Notes: generated by a model from the letters alone, not told the origin. A stretch of 64,000 nt of DNA from Epiperipatus broadwayi (GCA_028023455.1 JAQFVV010000030.1:4420501-4484500), one strand, 5' to 3'; positions 37,819 to 49,044 are shown, counted from the stretch's first letter. Made by a program: numbers and translations.

Positions 37819-37824
37819 TATAAC

Positions 37825-38288
37825 ATATTCTTTCATTATTGAGATCCTTAATTATTTTTTTTCCTTTTCCAGTGACAATAATATGAAGTTAATTAGCAAA
37901 AATGAAATAGTCAGGAATATAACATTAATTATATTGATTGCTTGCTTCTGTGAAGAATCTTTTTATGTATATGAGTCCAAAATTTGTTAAAGATATGCAA
38001 CAACGTGGTCTCTTTTCTTAGGAACACGAGATCATTTCCTTGTTGAGGACTTCTGCAAGTGTTCTCCAAAATTTATTTTAATTTTAAAAACTTTTGTTAT
38101 AATAATATGAGTAAAATTTCATTCTCACAGGTAACTTTATCTAACCTTGTTTTTCATATTAGTTCTCAATGACTTCAGACAAAGCGAGACTACTTTTGTT
38201 TGACAATTCGATATACAAATTTCTGCTTACATTGTTTGTATAGTAGTTAGAGAGATCTTAAATATTAACATATTTATGCATTTCACAT

Positions 38289-38321
<33 letters not shown>

Positions 38322-38390
38322 ATGTATATACACATATTGTAAAATTACAGAGAAATCAAGTCATATGTCACAATACCTAATTTAACAAGC
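37825..38390. other. Upstream of zinc-finger exon; TA/TG microsatellite only
   Basis: A TA then TG repeat lies at 38288-38330. No 5' exon could be recognised. Probably intron or upstream region of the zinc-finger gene. Confidence 0.45.
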
Positions 38391-38394
38391 TTAT

Positions 38395-38562
38395 ATTACA
38401 AATGTTATATAAAAAGTTTGCAAATAAACTCTCAAGAAGCTTTGCGAATATCCCTAATCCCAGACCTCACTGAGGAAGCCAGTAGTAGAAACTGGTCTGG
38501 GGTTTGGGATATTCTGCAAAGCTTGTTAAGAGCTTATTTGCAAGCTTTATATATAACATATT
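38395..38562 (+). mobile_element. PLE-type inverted repeat enclosing a hammerhead
   Basis: GAAGCTTTGCGAATATCCC on the left pairs with GGGATATTCTGCAAAGCTT on the right and outer AT-rich bases continue the pairing (TTTGCAAATAA with TTATTTGCAA). The ribozyme sits at the tip. Same family as the decayed 3.3 kb copy. It lies just 80 bp before the zinc-finger exon, near its 3' splice site. Confidence 0.75.
38457..38510 (+). ncRNA. Hammerhead ribozyme with long helix I
   Basis: Helix I pairs 38457-38469 with 38498-38510 (13 pairs, two of them G-U). Core CTGAGGA 38470-38476; position 7 is G, which is allowed. GAA 38488-38490, A15.1-U16.1 and C15.2-G16.2 with a TG loop, cleavable C38497. Helix II (AGCCAGTAGTA) is very weak, about two pairs. 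If this lies in an intron of the zinc-finger gene, cleavage would cut the pre-mRNA about 140 nt before the exon. Confidence 0.7.
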
Positions 38563-38664
38563 GTAAAATAAATTAGTTATATTTTCATACAATATATATA
38601 TGCAAATGTATGTATATGTTTTTTTATTTTATTTTTGAAGTTTCTTCTGGATTTTGAACCTGCC

Positions 38665-39753
38665 ATGATAGCAATGACCGTGGAAATAACTTCCCAAGAT
38701 GATTCTGATAAAGATGGATCTTCCTTAGACCATTCAAATAGTGAGGAAAATGAACAAATTTTAAATTCTGATTACGATAATTTTAAAAATTCACTTTTAG
38801 AAAAGCAACATTTTTCTGAAGAAGAATTTAAAAAGTTAATTGATGAAGGAATGGAAGAAAATCTTATTTTATTAAAAAAATCTGCTGATCCAAGAAAAAA
38901 GTATTTAAAAATTATGGAAGATACAAAAACATCTTTAAATGAAGAAGATTTGATGAATGATACAAATTTTGAAAATATAGAAAATTCCTGTGGTCAAATC
39001 ATTAATGGTATGGAAGAAATAAGTGAAGATAATTCTTTTAGTGGTCTTTCTGAAATGATTTCATATGAAGAAATTTATTCTGCCATGGAGTATTCGTTAA
39101 AAAACTTAAGAGAAGAAATGATTATTAATGATAGCAACAATGTTGAAGACAATATGATTTTAGAAAATGTGGATTATTTTGATTCATGTCTTGATTTTCC
39201 TTTAAGATCACAAAATCCTTATAAATATGAAAATGAAAAATCAAAAGACAAAATTAAGAAAGTTCAAGTAAAGTTAAATAGTATGCGTGATAAACCCTAC
39301 CAATGTGAGCATTGTAACTTCAAAACAGCTTACAAAACATCTTTTCGCTTACACCAAATGAGACATACTGGAGAAAAAAGTTATTCCTGTATGCACTGCT
39401 CATATACATGCATTGCACTCTCTACATATATTTACCACTTAAAACATCGGCACAAAGGTATGTCGGGTCTGTATGCTTGTACTTTGTGTTCATATGCCGG
39501 GATTAATAAAACTAAATTTTTAATGCATATGGAATATCATAAGAAAAAATTGATGTCAGGAAAATATATGCTAGAATCACGTAAAAGTAAGTCTGACCAA
39601 TCCGAAAATGTTTCAAGAAATGATATGTTGGATATTAACATCAAAACAGAAGATTTACTTGATAAGTCCAATATGTCCCAAGAAGACAAACTTGATAAAA
39701 GCAGTTCATCTGATACATCATGTTCTGAAGAATCTAGACTTAGGCAAGAAAAG
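38665..39753 (+). CDS. C2H2 zinc-finger protein, one coding exon (partial gene)
   Basis: Open for 363 codons from ATG 38665 to a donor (GAAAAG then GTAATT at 39754). A pyrimidine-rich acceptor ending TTTTTGAAG at 38640 suggests the exon starts at 38641, with ATG 38665 as the first start, or an in-frame continuation from an earlier exon. Residues 1-190 are acidic and serine-rich (EEF/EEI-type helices, low complexity); a lysine-rich linker (KSKDKIKKVQVK) follows. Three C2H2 fingers follow: C214/C217/H230/H234; C242/C245/H258/H263; C272/C275/H288/H292, each Cx2Cx12Hx3-5H, the first joined by the canonical TGEK linker. The tail is Ser/Asp/Lys-rich and contains an IKTED sequence, a possible SUMO site. 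The fingers resemble those of multi-finger metazoan regulators with C-x-Y/F-x-A/T cores, so a nuclear DNA-binding role is inferred. No orthologue is named. The stop at 39787 is probably intronic read-through. Confidence 0.85.
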
Positions 39754-40480
39754 GTAATTATTATTGGCATCTTTATGCATTCTTATTGATATTATAACAA
39801 TAAGAATGGATTATTAAAAATATGGTAAGTTATAAATAATTCACGTTTTTTTTTAGTCTGCAATTAGCAAAAATTAAAAAGAAATTATTTTTGTGCAACA
39901 AACTATTAAAACTTAAGGATATTAAAAATAGCTTAAAATAATCTCTAGTAATGTTGTGATTAAATAAATCAATATTATAAGTTACACATTCATCATTTTG
40001 AGGAAAGTAAAACAAAAATTGAGTTTAAATCATCTTGCAATTAAAGATTATACTCAAAGCTAGTGGATTATCTATTCCTTACTACAAATATTTATTTGTC
40101 TTTGGTATTTAAAAGTCTATAGTAACGATTTTTTTAAAAAAATGTTTGAAAAATTTGAGTATTACAAATTATAAATAATATAAACACTACCTAAACCATT
40201 GATCTATTTCTGTGATGTGTGTGTGGTGAGGGGGGGAGGGTTACAGTATAAAGAAAAAAATATTCTCAAAATTTTATTCACTTAATTGTAAATCTGTCTC
40301 TGAAAAATAGCAGAATAAGGCTGAAAAACTTAATACAGAATTATTTTTTCAGAATTCAAATAGCAAACATTTTACCATTAATTCAAACAAACTTCAAAAC
40401 ACACACATGAAACTACCAAATATCTAAATCTATTTTATAGAAAAAACAATATACACATATGCAAATATGTATACATATGT
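39754..40480 (+). other. Probable intron after zinc-finger exon
   Basis: Begins at the GT donor. Non-coding AT-rich sequence; no matching downstream exon was recognised anywhere to the right in the window. Confidence 0.45.
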
Positions 40481-40484
40481 ACAT

Positions 40485-41510
40485 GTATTATATAAAATAA
40501 AAATTCATATAACATTACAGTATTAGCCAAAAAACTAAACTTTACTAAAATTCTTCCATAGCCATGGTTTTATCCATTAACAAATGGACCTGTTCAAGTG
40601 AAATTCAACTAAAGATGCCATCTAGATATATCAAACAAAATAGCCTTCCCATCATTCACTTCAAACCCCAACTTCCTTTAACATCAAAGGATGTCTTCAT
40701 GAATTGATGACTCTCAGATTCAAAATAATTTATCATCAAACTTTCTTTTACTCTTCTTCCCAATTCACTTTTTTGTAAAAGATAACCTTTGCATTGTCAA
40801 ATAATATTTTTAAGATCTGTATTCAGTTTCATGAATATACAAAGCTGAGTTATTATATTTACTTTTATTAAAGAGTTTATTTCTTCCCATATAAATCTTC
40901 AATTAGTTAATTGGTTTATAAGAATAGTTTTTTTTATTTGATAATATGAAAGTAGCTTGGAAGAAAGACCTAAATTTAAATTTATTACTAAAGGGTTCAA
41001 AACAATTAATTGATTGCAAATATATTCTTGGAGTAGTTTATAATATTTCTTGCAGTTGTCATAACATTTATATAGGTCAGAGTAAATTAAATCTTAATGA
41101 AAAAGTTAAAGTTCGTGAGAGTAGAGTTAAAAATAAATATAATAATTCAACTTTATATATTCATGAACTGAATATAGGTTGTAAAATATTATTTGACAAT
41201 ACAGAGATTATTTTTTACGAAAAAAGTGAATTGAAAAGAAAAGTAAAAGAAACTTTGATGATGAAGTATTTTGAATCTGAGGTCATTAATTTCTGGAAGA
41301 CATCCTTTGATGTTAAAGGAAGTTGGATTTTGAAATGAATGATGGGAAGGCTATTTTGTTTGGTATATAAAGATGGCATCTTTAGTTGAATTTCATTTGA
41401 AAAGGACTATTTGTTAAAAGATAAAAACATGGTTGTGGAAGAATTTTAATAAAGTTTAGTTTTTTGGCTAGTATTGTAATGTTGTATGAATTTTTATTTT
41501 ATTTATTATT
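40485..41510 (+). mobile_element. Penelope-like element, 5'-truncated, with inverted terminal repeats
   Basis: Left inverted arm about 40485-40700 and right arm about 41290-41505 are complementary (ATTCATTTCAAA/CATCCTTTGATGTTAAAGGA, GGCATCTTTAGTTGAATTTC, AATACTAGCCAAAAAACTAA type blocks). Between them is the endonuclease-encoding tail. Same architecture as the 10, 44.6, 48 and 62.5 kb remnants. Confidence 0.8.
40946..41338 (+). pseudogene. PLE GIY-YIG endonuclease domain, C-terminal fragment
   Basis: 130 residues, open but lacking the whole reverse transcriptase. Shows GVVYNISCSCHNIYIGQSKL, the Cys-pair plus Y-I-G-Q core of Penelope GIY-YIG domains, a degenerate R/E-H segment (KVRESRVKN, STLYIHEL), FDNTEIIF, and the C-terminal KRKVKETLMMKYF signature. 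The usual catalytic Arg lies in a changed stretch. In PLEs this domain nicks the target DNA for priming; this copy is a fragment. Confidence 0.8.
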
Positions 41511-41514
41511 AATA

Positions 41515-42970
41515 GTATAGTGTTAGGCAGTATTTAATGTATTATATAATACACACATATATTCTAAGTCATTTTTTAAATATAATAAAAATCCTATGAT
41601 AATAAATTATGTTAGGTCTATAACAGAACCAGAGACAATGTTAAAGTTTAATGAAAAACAATTCTACACCGACTTTCACTTTTGTGTGAAATTTTAAAAA
41701 ATGTATTTTCATTTATTTATTAGATTTATAATAAGTGAACTAAATATTTCAAAATAAACATGCAAGTGACAAATACTAATAGAATCAAACTTTTAAAAAA
41801 ATATCCAGCTGGTCCTTATTGTTCTCTGAATGGGACTTCAATACCGATCTGGTGATCATACTTTCTTAATCTTTAAATCTGGATTTTAAATAGGGAATTA
41901 TGAATATTGATAATAAACAGAATTCAAGTTCTTAATAAACTTTACTTACTTTAAATGAAGCTGTATCTTTTTTCCAATAATTAGGAGGATTTCATTGTTT
42001 TCCAATGTTTAAATGATTCAAAGCATTTAATTTTTCTAATTGAAGACTTTCATTACTAACAATTTATTCATAACTATGCAGATTTTTTTATTATGTTAAT
42101 TACCACTGCTTTAAGTACGTTTTTAAAATTAAATCGGTAAGATATACTTAATGAAAAAAATAGTTATAAATATTATAAAAATAAAGATGTAACATATATT
42201 ATAGTGTATACAAATTAGCATAGAATTGAGAAGGTTTCTGGAACCAAATAGCAATTATATTATGTATAATTTCTTTTAATGACCAAGTTTTTTTTATTAT
42301 TTCTATTAACAGTAATTGACAAAAAGGACAGAAAAAAAAGTAAGAGAATACTAAGAAATAAAGAGAAAAAAAACTAGCAAATATATATAAAAAAAGAAAA
42401 TATAAAAAATATAACCTTCTACATAGATAACAGAATGTACAGTATTTGTTTTTGAATGATTAAATGCGTATAAATTAATAGATTACTAAGATATTGCTAT
42501 ATGTTATTTTATTTGATCAAGTTATCTATTGCATATAGTTACGTCAGAATTTAAAGAGCAGCAGATTAATTAGCTACAAAATGCAGATCTAAATCACATG
42601 AAACACAACAAACAAAGACTACTATAAAAATAAAAATTATCAGAATACAAATTATAAAACGTTAATTATTTTCACTTTAGACCCTAATACCATTTTAATA
42701 TTATACACTAATAACACTGTCATATAAGCTTTAATAGTTAAGTTCCTTTTTAAGTATGTAGTACTAATTTTTTATAAATGTAGTGTAACAATATCTAATA
42801 TTTTATTTATGACCCACTAACTCTATGCATCCTAAGGTTATAAACGAGCTTTAATATTCATGCAGTTTAAAAATTGAGATGCTAAAATAAACTACCACTG
42901 ATATTGAATTGTTATTATCTCATTTTGTTGCTTTATTGCCTTAGTTCTGCCTTTAAGCAGGAGAAGTAAT
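41515..42970. other. No recognisable feature
   Basis: AT-rich, nothing recognised; could still be intron of the zinc-finger gene. Confidence 0.45.
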
Positions 42971-42977
42971 ATAAATA

Positions 42978-43080
42978 GTCAAGTGTTGGTGGTTGAGGGG
43001 TCAGCACAACTGCCTTATAAGCAGTTGTCCCAGGTTTGTGGGTTCGCTTCCCAGCTGACACTTTAACACATGAAAAAAAA
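42978..43080 (+). mobile_element. tRNA-derived SINE (family 1)
   Basis: tRNA-like body with GTGTTGGTGGTTGAGGGGTC, UAU in the anticodon place (CTTATAAG), B box GGGTTCGCTTCCC, then CTGACAC, TTAACACATG and poly-A. Perfect 14 bp duplication AAGTAATATAAATA at 42964-42977 and 43080-43093. Confidence 0.9.
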
Positions 43081-43372
43081 AGTAATATAAATATCCACAT
43101 ACTTAAATAAACCTCAAAATTATCCCAAATTTACAACTAAACTGGACTATCCAAAGAAAATAAACTCTAAAACACAACCACTGTTACAAGCAGACTTTTC
43201 AAGTATAAAGGTTTTAATGTTTAAGTAAATCTATAAATTTTTACTGACATTTTATGTTATCAAAACAAGTGCTGTACTTTGTCGTCCTAGGTATGTTGCC
43301 TTTAATTTGTAGATAATAAACTATTTTTGAAATAACATCGTAATAATAATGATGATGATAATCATCATAATA

Positions 43373-43580
43373 TTAAAACAGGAAAAACTCTCCACACAGT
43401 AGTGCCACTAAGTGCAAGCCAGAGTAATCCTTGGATGCCAGAAGGTTTGTGCATAAAATCCCTATCTAGTGCCTACCCATCCAATACCTCCAGATTATTG
43501 AATGGAAAGTTTTGCCTGTTTTAATAATAGTTATAAGCAAGCATAAGAAATGGTGATCATATGATGTTGAGTGGTTTAAT
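43373..43580. mobile_element. Foldback element, short form
   Basis: Full left arm through CCAATACCTCCAGA, then a jump to the right tip (GAATGGAAAGTTTTGCCTG) and outer end AAATGGTGATCATATGATG. The ribozyme is deleted. Confidence 0.75.
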
Positions 43581-43639
43581 AATAATAATAATTGATTATA
43601 AAAGAAGTATATAGTTATAAATCAAAAGAAGCCCCTATG

Positions 43640-43720
43640 GTTTAATATAATGGTATAGTTGTAGACTCAATGGCAAAGGGTTTCTGGATTGAAACTCAAA
43701 CATTAACTTCTAATGCTAGA
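43640..43720 (+). other. Possible degenerate tRNA-like sequence
   Basis: AATGGTATAGTTGTAGAC resembles a D-arm/A box and GGATTGAAACTC a decayed B box. Weak, with no tail or duplication. The rest of 43590-44630 shows nothing recognisable. Confidence 0.25.
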
Positions 43721-44639
43721 ACATCATATTATTATTATTGTCTAAAATTCTAATTATGAAAAACTACATATAAACCAATCTGATGTAATCTTGGATTATG
43801 TCTTCTTTTGAAGAGTAAGTCACCAGGATTGAGAAGATATATAAAGTGCCTTCATTTCAATTATGTTATACCAATTCATTCAGATTTTAATTTCTATGGC
43901 TAAACAACTACATAAATGGACATTATGTTAACCAATTACAATGTTAAGTATATATGTAAAGTTTGAAATAAAATTTATAAAACAGCTGTGGCTAGAATGC
44001 ATATTAATTATAGAGAGTATGAAAAAAACGTGTATGCTGCTAAAATAGTAATATAAAAGCTAGTATAATGTCATAATAATTTTTAATAGTATCAGTCATT
44101 TTGAAGATTTAATATCAAATTTTACATACTTGATGCGATTCATGAAATCATCCATATTTTCAAATCAAAACTTATAATATAAATATATACAATATTTTTA
44201 AATAAATAAATAATAGTCAGTGAATCCAATTGTTATATATCCATTAAAAAAAATTATCATTAACTCAAACAAATTCATTAACTTCTTACGTAAAAATATA
44301 CTTCAAAAAGTAAATTTTGTCATTCTTTTCAGTTAAGTCATTTACAAAGTATTTTCAGTTTTAAAAAAAATATTGCATATACTTTGGATGAAAGATAAAT
44401 TTAAACTTAATTGAAAAATTTAAAACTGTCATCCTGTAAATATTATTCAGTAAATCATATAAAATATCGTTTTTTCCCATGAATTTACATAAAATGTTCA
44501 GACAATGATTCGATCTATAAAAATAACGAGTAGGATATTATTGCATTATCCCAGATTATTAACTGACAGTTATAGTTTTACAGTTTATTAAATAGTCATC
44601 ATCTGGCCAAAATTTATAAAAACTTATATAAGTTTTATA

Positions 44640-45170
44640 ATAATAAAATTGTACCAACACACATATAACGTAAAGCTATATAAATGATAATTAACAAATT
44701 AAAAAGGCTTGGAGCTTTCGAGAAAGTGTATTTCTCATAATCATAACCTGATATGACTCACTCATCATTATGTATGTACAATATTTAACTTTATGCAAAT
44801 CAGTCAATTAGTCCATCTTTTGAATATAGCAAAACATGATTCTTTGTGATTAATAGCGAAGGAATCTTCCGTTATGAAGTAAGCCTCCTTTATCTTACGT
44901 TTAACATCGTGCTTCTCAGTACAAAACAATTTTGCAACGGTGGGTTCAAACTCACGTCCGGCTACTTTTTGATGTTGTGCGAATATTGAACTCCGTTCTG
45001 TGTTGGTATGCGACTTTTTATACCTATACATAATGATTCCTATGAGTGAGTCGTAACAAGCTATGATTATGAGAAATACACTTTCTCAAAAGCATTAAGC
45101 CTTTTTAATTTGTTAATTATCATTTATATAACTTTACGTCATATGTATGTTGGCACAATTTTGATAAGCG
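44640..45170 (-). mobile_element. Penelope-like element, distinct subfamily, inverted ends
   Basis: Inverted arms 44640-44770 and 45040-45167 (AAATTAAAAAGGCTT/AAGCCTTTTTAATTTG, AGAAAGTGTATTTCTCATAA) enclose a minus-strand frame (45031-44804) ending in CTEKHDVKRKIKEAYFITE and NHKESC. KRKIKEA is the PLE C-terminal signature seen four more times in this window. An upstream VAGREFEPTVAK stretch is of unknown meaning. RT and GIY-YIG core absent. Confidence 0.65.
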
Positions 45171-45177
45171 TAAAGTA

Positions 45178-45750
45178 GAAATCTATGATTTATTACTGTA
45201 ATGTCTTCACCCCTAAGTTTTTCAGAGGGATAGAAAAACACAATCCGATCGATAACATAAACGAGTATAAAGTATTATAGCTAAAATATATGAAATTCGA
45301 CTCCAACAACTCTTAAAACAGTTGGGCCACAAATAGCTCTAACAGCTTTACGTATCCAACTTCTTCTGTTAACAAGACTGTAACAAGTGCGCGATGTTTT
45401 CCTCTCGCAGTTTATATATCCCTCTGAGTTTTTTTGTTAAGTCTTTTCTGCTACATTCCGAAATGTTAATCGCGTGTTTTCCAACTCCGTTTTGATTGTT
45501 CTTAACTTTAATTAGTTATTTTTATCTCTGATAAAAATAATCCCCACAACTTGTTTTTAATTATAATTATTTCCATTACAATTAGTTATTTTTATTTTCA
45601 ATTAAAATTAAATCCCCACAGCTTGTTTTCAATTATAATTATTTTTACTTTCAACTAAAATAAGCGAAAACTTCTGGAGTAAATTGTCTCTAGTAAACTC
45701 GCTGTTTATTTCTCAACAAACGAATATAACAATTACTTATATAAGTTTTG
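45178..45750 (-). mobile_element. Candidate solo LTR or promoter-bearing repeat
   Basis: More CpG than its surroundings (GTGCGCGATG, CGCGTGTTTTCC). On the minus strand a TATA box, GATATATAAA (45420-45410), precedes a purine-rich start region, and AATAAA lies ~220 bp downstream (45196-45191). That U3-R-like order suggests a solo LTR, but no second LTR, primer-binding site or duplication was found. A ~75 bp direct repeat (ATTAGTTATTTTTAT ... CCCCACA ... TTATAATTATTT) occupies 45505-45650. Confidence 0.35.
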
Positions 45751-45865
45751 ACTTTTTTAATTAAAAAAATAATATTGTCTTAATGAGGGCTATGACTTTT
45801 TTCTCTAGCAATTACAGAAATGCATTTAAAATAACCAAAAAGAATGAGACTCAACAAGATTTATT

Positions 45866-45950
45866 TTCCCCATATGACAAATGCGTTGACCGGGAAGCGA
45901 ACCCGGGCCAGCTACTTGGAAGGCAGCCACTAGATCACCAATGCTTGACG
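45866..45950 (-). mobile_element. tRNA-Gly(UCC)-derived SINE copy
   Basis: Minus strand: GCATTGG acceptor (45944-45938), GATCTAGTGG A-box region, anticodon loop CTTCCAA (UCC, glycine), B box GGGTTCGCTTCCC, 3' acceptor GTCAACGC (45883). Closest in this window to a real metazoan tRNA-Gly(UCC), but missing about nine bases between D and anticodon arms. Duplication ACTCAACAAGATT (45849-45861)/ACTCGACAAGAATT (45951-45964) shows retroposition. It identifies the founder tRNA of the SINE family. Confidence 0.8.
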
Positions 45951-45999
45951 ACTCGACAAGAATTGAATGGTCTTTAATTGCTACTAAATATGCTTAGTT

Positions 46000-46750
46000 T
46001 ACCGTTCATTCTTTTTTGTGATTCCACGTATTAATCTGACTATATGTTTAAAAATGCTTTATAAGTTGAGAAAAACCAAATTGCATATAGTTATAGTTCA
46101 CACGCGCACACACATATATATATATTACACTTGTTATTTAAGTAATACTTTAGGTGCAGTTTGAGAATTGTAATTGCAGTTTATAATATTATAATTGACT
46201 ATTTATTGTTCTGCATTCAGAACAAGTTAAGTTTATCTGTTTAAAGAGGTTTATTTAAACTTATTTGTATCAATAATTTCAATTTCTGCGTACAAATTGC
46301 AATCTTTAGTGTCTATATAAATATATTGGACCATAAACAAAGATGGGATTCCATCTTATTGTTAAAAGGTGATTGCTTTGATAACAAGTTGAGATTGTTG
46401 CTTGTTATTGGGATTGTCTAAGGATTATCTGACTTTAATGATATATAGATATGGAATAGACATAGACATTTGAGGTTTAGTATATAAACTTTTTCTACAA
46501 TTTTTTATTATTATTTCTAAATGACAATTTTCCTACAAATGGATAAAAAGAAAATGTGCACAGACAATAAATGTTTCAAGTCTCAAATAAATCTGACATT
46601 TAAAAAAATAATGGATTTTTTGCTGTCAGGACGAAAAAAGTCTCTTAAACTCCGTCAAGAAAGAAGAAACTATCCCTTAAACTACTTACAAAAAATAAAT
46701 AAATAAATATATACCTTAATATGAAAATTTATTTATTCTGAAAACTGTTA
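46000..46750. other. No recognisable feature
   Basis: AT-rich with a short CA/TA microsatellite at about 46100; nothing else. Confidence 0.45.
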
Positions 46751-46757
46751 ATTAAAA

Positions 46758-46853
46758 ACATTGGTGGTCAAGAGGTCAGCGACAGCAGCTTTACAAGCAA
46801 TTGTACCGGGATAGCGGGTTCGCTTCCCAGTTGATGCTATGACACATGAGAAA
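46758..46853 (+). mobile_element. tRNA-derived SINE (family 1), 5' end lost
   Basis: Starts at ACATTGGTGG, lacking the GTCAA leader; CTTTACAAG anticodon arm, B box GGGTTCGCTTCCC, TTGATGCTATGACACATG, short A tail running into a TA repeat. No clear duplication. Confidence 0.8.
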
Positions 46854-46859
46854 ATATAT

Positions 46860-47180
46860 ATATTATCAATGGCAGAAAAACGAAAATAGAATAAGTAACA
46901 ATATATGCATATTTAATAATTTGTAGCAGATTTTTGGAGATATAAAAATAAAATTGTGGCTCTTTGTAACTAATGCGAACTCTGACTTTATATGTTAATA
47001 TGGTTCATTATTCAAACGGTAAGTTCCAAACTTTAATCAACTCTGTGACTATTTGAGTACATGATGATTTAGAGTAACTCAACTGAAAAATTGTAAGTAA
47101 AATGCAACTAGAAATTATATGAAAATAGTAATGGATGGGTAACTAAAAAGGCACAAATTATTGTCAAAGAGCCTGGTAGA
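46860..47180. other. No recognisable feature
   Basis: AT-rich, nothing recognised. Confidence 0.4.
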
Positions 47181-47189
47181 TTAGAAACT

Positions 47190-47505
47190 TAAAACAGGCA
47201 AAACTCACTATACGTATTGCCACACACAGCAAGCTAGAGTAATCAATGGATGCCAGAAGGCTTGTGCATAAAATCCCCATCTAGTGCCTACTCATCCCAT
47301 ATCCTCAGACTAGTTTCTGGCTTGTGGCCTAGATCCTAAGATCTAAGTGCAGTGCTCTCAGATTCAAGGCTCATCACTGATGAAGCCTTCTGGCATCCAT
47401 TGATTATTCTAGCTTGCTGTGTGTGGCAATACGCATAGTGAGTTTTGTCTGTTTTAACAACAGTTATGCACAAGCATAAGAAGTGGTGGTCATGTGATGT
47501 TTATT
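47190..47505. mobile_element. Foldback element with broken ribozymes
   Basis: Left arm through CCTCAGACTAGTTTCTGGCTTGTGGCC (3' half of a minus-strand ribozyme), then a jump to GATCCTAAGATC, GCTCATCACTGATGAAG (5' half of a plus-strand ribozyme) joined straight to CCTTCTGGCATCC and the right arm. Neither ribozyme is complete. Confidence 0.75.
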
Positions 47506-47509
47506 AGAT

Positions 47510-48100
47510 TAGAAACTTACAAATACTGGTAAGATGCAGACCTAAAATAACTTTGAAGCAAAATTGTAATTTAAAAATAACATGAAAAGTCATGGGATAA
47601 GATTTGCAAAATAAGAAATATTTTAATTGTATTTAGAAATTGTAGCAAAATAAATGAACACACTTGACCTTTGGAAAGCTTACAAAGTCAGGAAGATAAA
47701 ATTTAAAAAAATCTTCAGAATGTTGAGATATATCAACCAATGAAAATTGTCCTTTTATTTCATGGTTGTTATTTATTTATCTCAACCAGATGAATCAAGA
47801 ACAGCTTTGATACCAAGATGGAATAATTATAGATTATAATTGACTCAGGTTTTCACACTCTGTTAAGCCTAAACTATTTCAGTCTCATATCTCATTTTAT
47901 TGACAGAGATTAGATTAAGCTTTCCAAGATCTTCCTTTCTTTATAAATCATAAAGCTGCACACTTTGACTAATATAAAAAAAAGTTCATTTATCATATTT
48001 ATTCTCAAATGCTTCCCTTATAGATTATTCTTCTAATTTTGTAAAATAATTTCTATTCAAATGAAATTATAATTTTTTAATTTTTATTTAATATTTAAAT
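47510..48100. other. No recognisable feature
   Basis: AT-rich, nothing recognised. Confidence 0.45.
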
Positions 48101-48109
48101 AGGATTAAT

Positions 48110-48895
48110 ATACCTATGTCTTATCATACAAGAAACTGTATATATATGTAATAATATTATAATTCGATATCTGTATTTCTTCAAATCAATATATGTAATC
48201 TTGTAATTGAATATTTATAAATACAGTAGTTAGTTATATGTAAAGTATAACTTTAAAAATTTTATCTACTTAGGAATGCTTTTGATTATTTTTGTAGTCT
48301 TTGTCAACTAACAGGTTAACTTTCCCAAAATCCTGTGAACTTAACATTTGCTGCCTGTCTGTTAATTAAGTCTTGTTTGTATTTGTATATTAACATAGCT
48401 TCCTTTATTTTTCTTTTGTTATTATTTTCAATTTGCAATATTTTCACATTATTATAATTGATGTTAAAACCATAAATGCATGACTTATTATGGTCATAAA
48501 AAACGAATGCTGAAACATTATTTACTTTGCAATTTTGTTTTGTTTTCTGAACCCTTTTTAATAACAGCAAGTACTCTTTAGTTATTTTTTCCAGCATGCA
48601 TCTCAATTCCCCTATATATCCACTACCACAACTACAAATCCATTTACAAATGATGCAATTTTTATTTATAAATGAGGTTTTATTTTTAGAGTTCTTTATT
48701 AATTTGTTTAATGTAGGATGTGTGTAAAATGCAATATCACATATACCTTTATAAGTTTTCCTTATAAAATTTACTTGATCATTCGAAATATATGGTATTG
48801 ATATCCATATTTTTTTTATTAGCAGGAGAATCAATACTAGTACCCAATATTATTATTATCCTAAGTGGATAAAATTTTTAAATCATATGTTTAGC
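48110..48895 (-). mobile_element. Penelope-like element, longest remnant
   Basis: 3' flank (48110-48315) and a 172-codon frame on the minus strand; beyond the frame start, CCTAAGTGGATAAAATTTTTAAA at 48863-48886 is the 3' flank in inverted orientation, capping the truncation as in the 7.9 kb copy. Confidence 0.8.
48316..48834 (-). pseudogene. PLE C-terminal region with GIY-YIG endonuclease
   Basis: The frame begins with a linker typical of the RT-endonuclease junction (IPYISNDQVNFIRK), then THPTLNKLI, ICKWICSCGSGYIGELRCML (Cys motif and G-Y-I-G of the GIY-YIG nuclease), KITKEYLLLLK, an AFVFYDHNKS segment where the family has a His, and the KRKIKEAMLIYKYKQDLINRQ tail ending GFWES. The reverse transcriptase is absent, so this cannot transpose by itself; the open frame suggests a fairly young insertion. 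Confidence 0.8.
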
Positions 48896-48929
48896 TAAGA
48901 TCAATCAATAAAAAATCTGAAAACATTAT

Positions 48930-49042
48930 GACGATACATCACAAAATTTATAGCAACTGCATTATTTCCAGAATAACAGAAAAGTGACTAAATGACAAAT
49001 AACAGAGTTGCTATAAATTTTGTGATATTATGATGATATACT
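48930..49042. repeat. Small inverted repeat
   Basis: CACAAAATTTATAGCAACTG and its answer AGTTGCTATAAATTTTGTG, with flanking ATGACGATA/TATGATGAT also near-complementary; spacer ~40 bp. Foldback or MITE-like relic. Confidence 0.65.
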
Positions 49043-49044
49043 TT

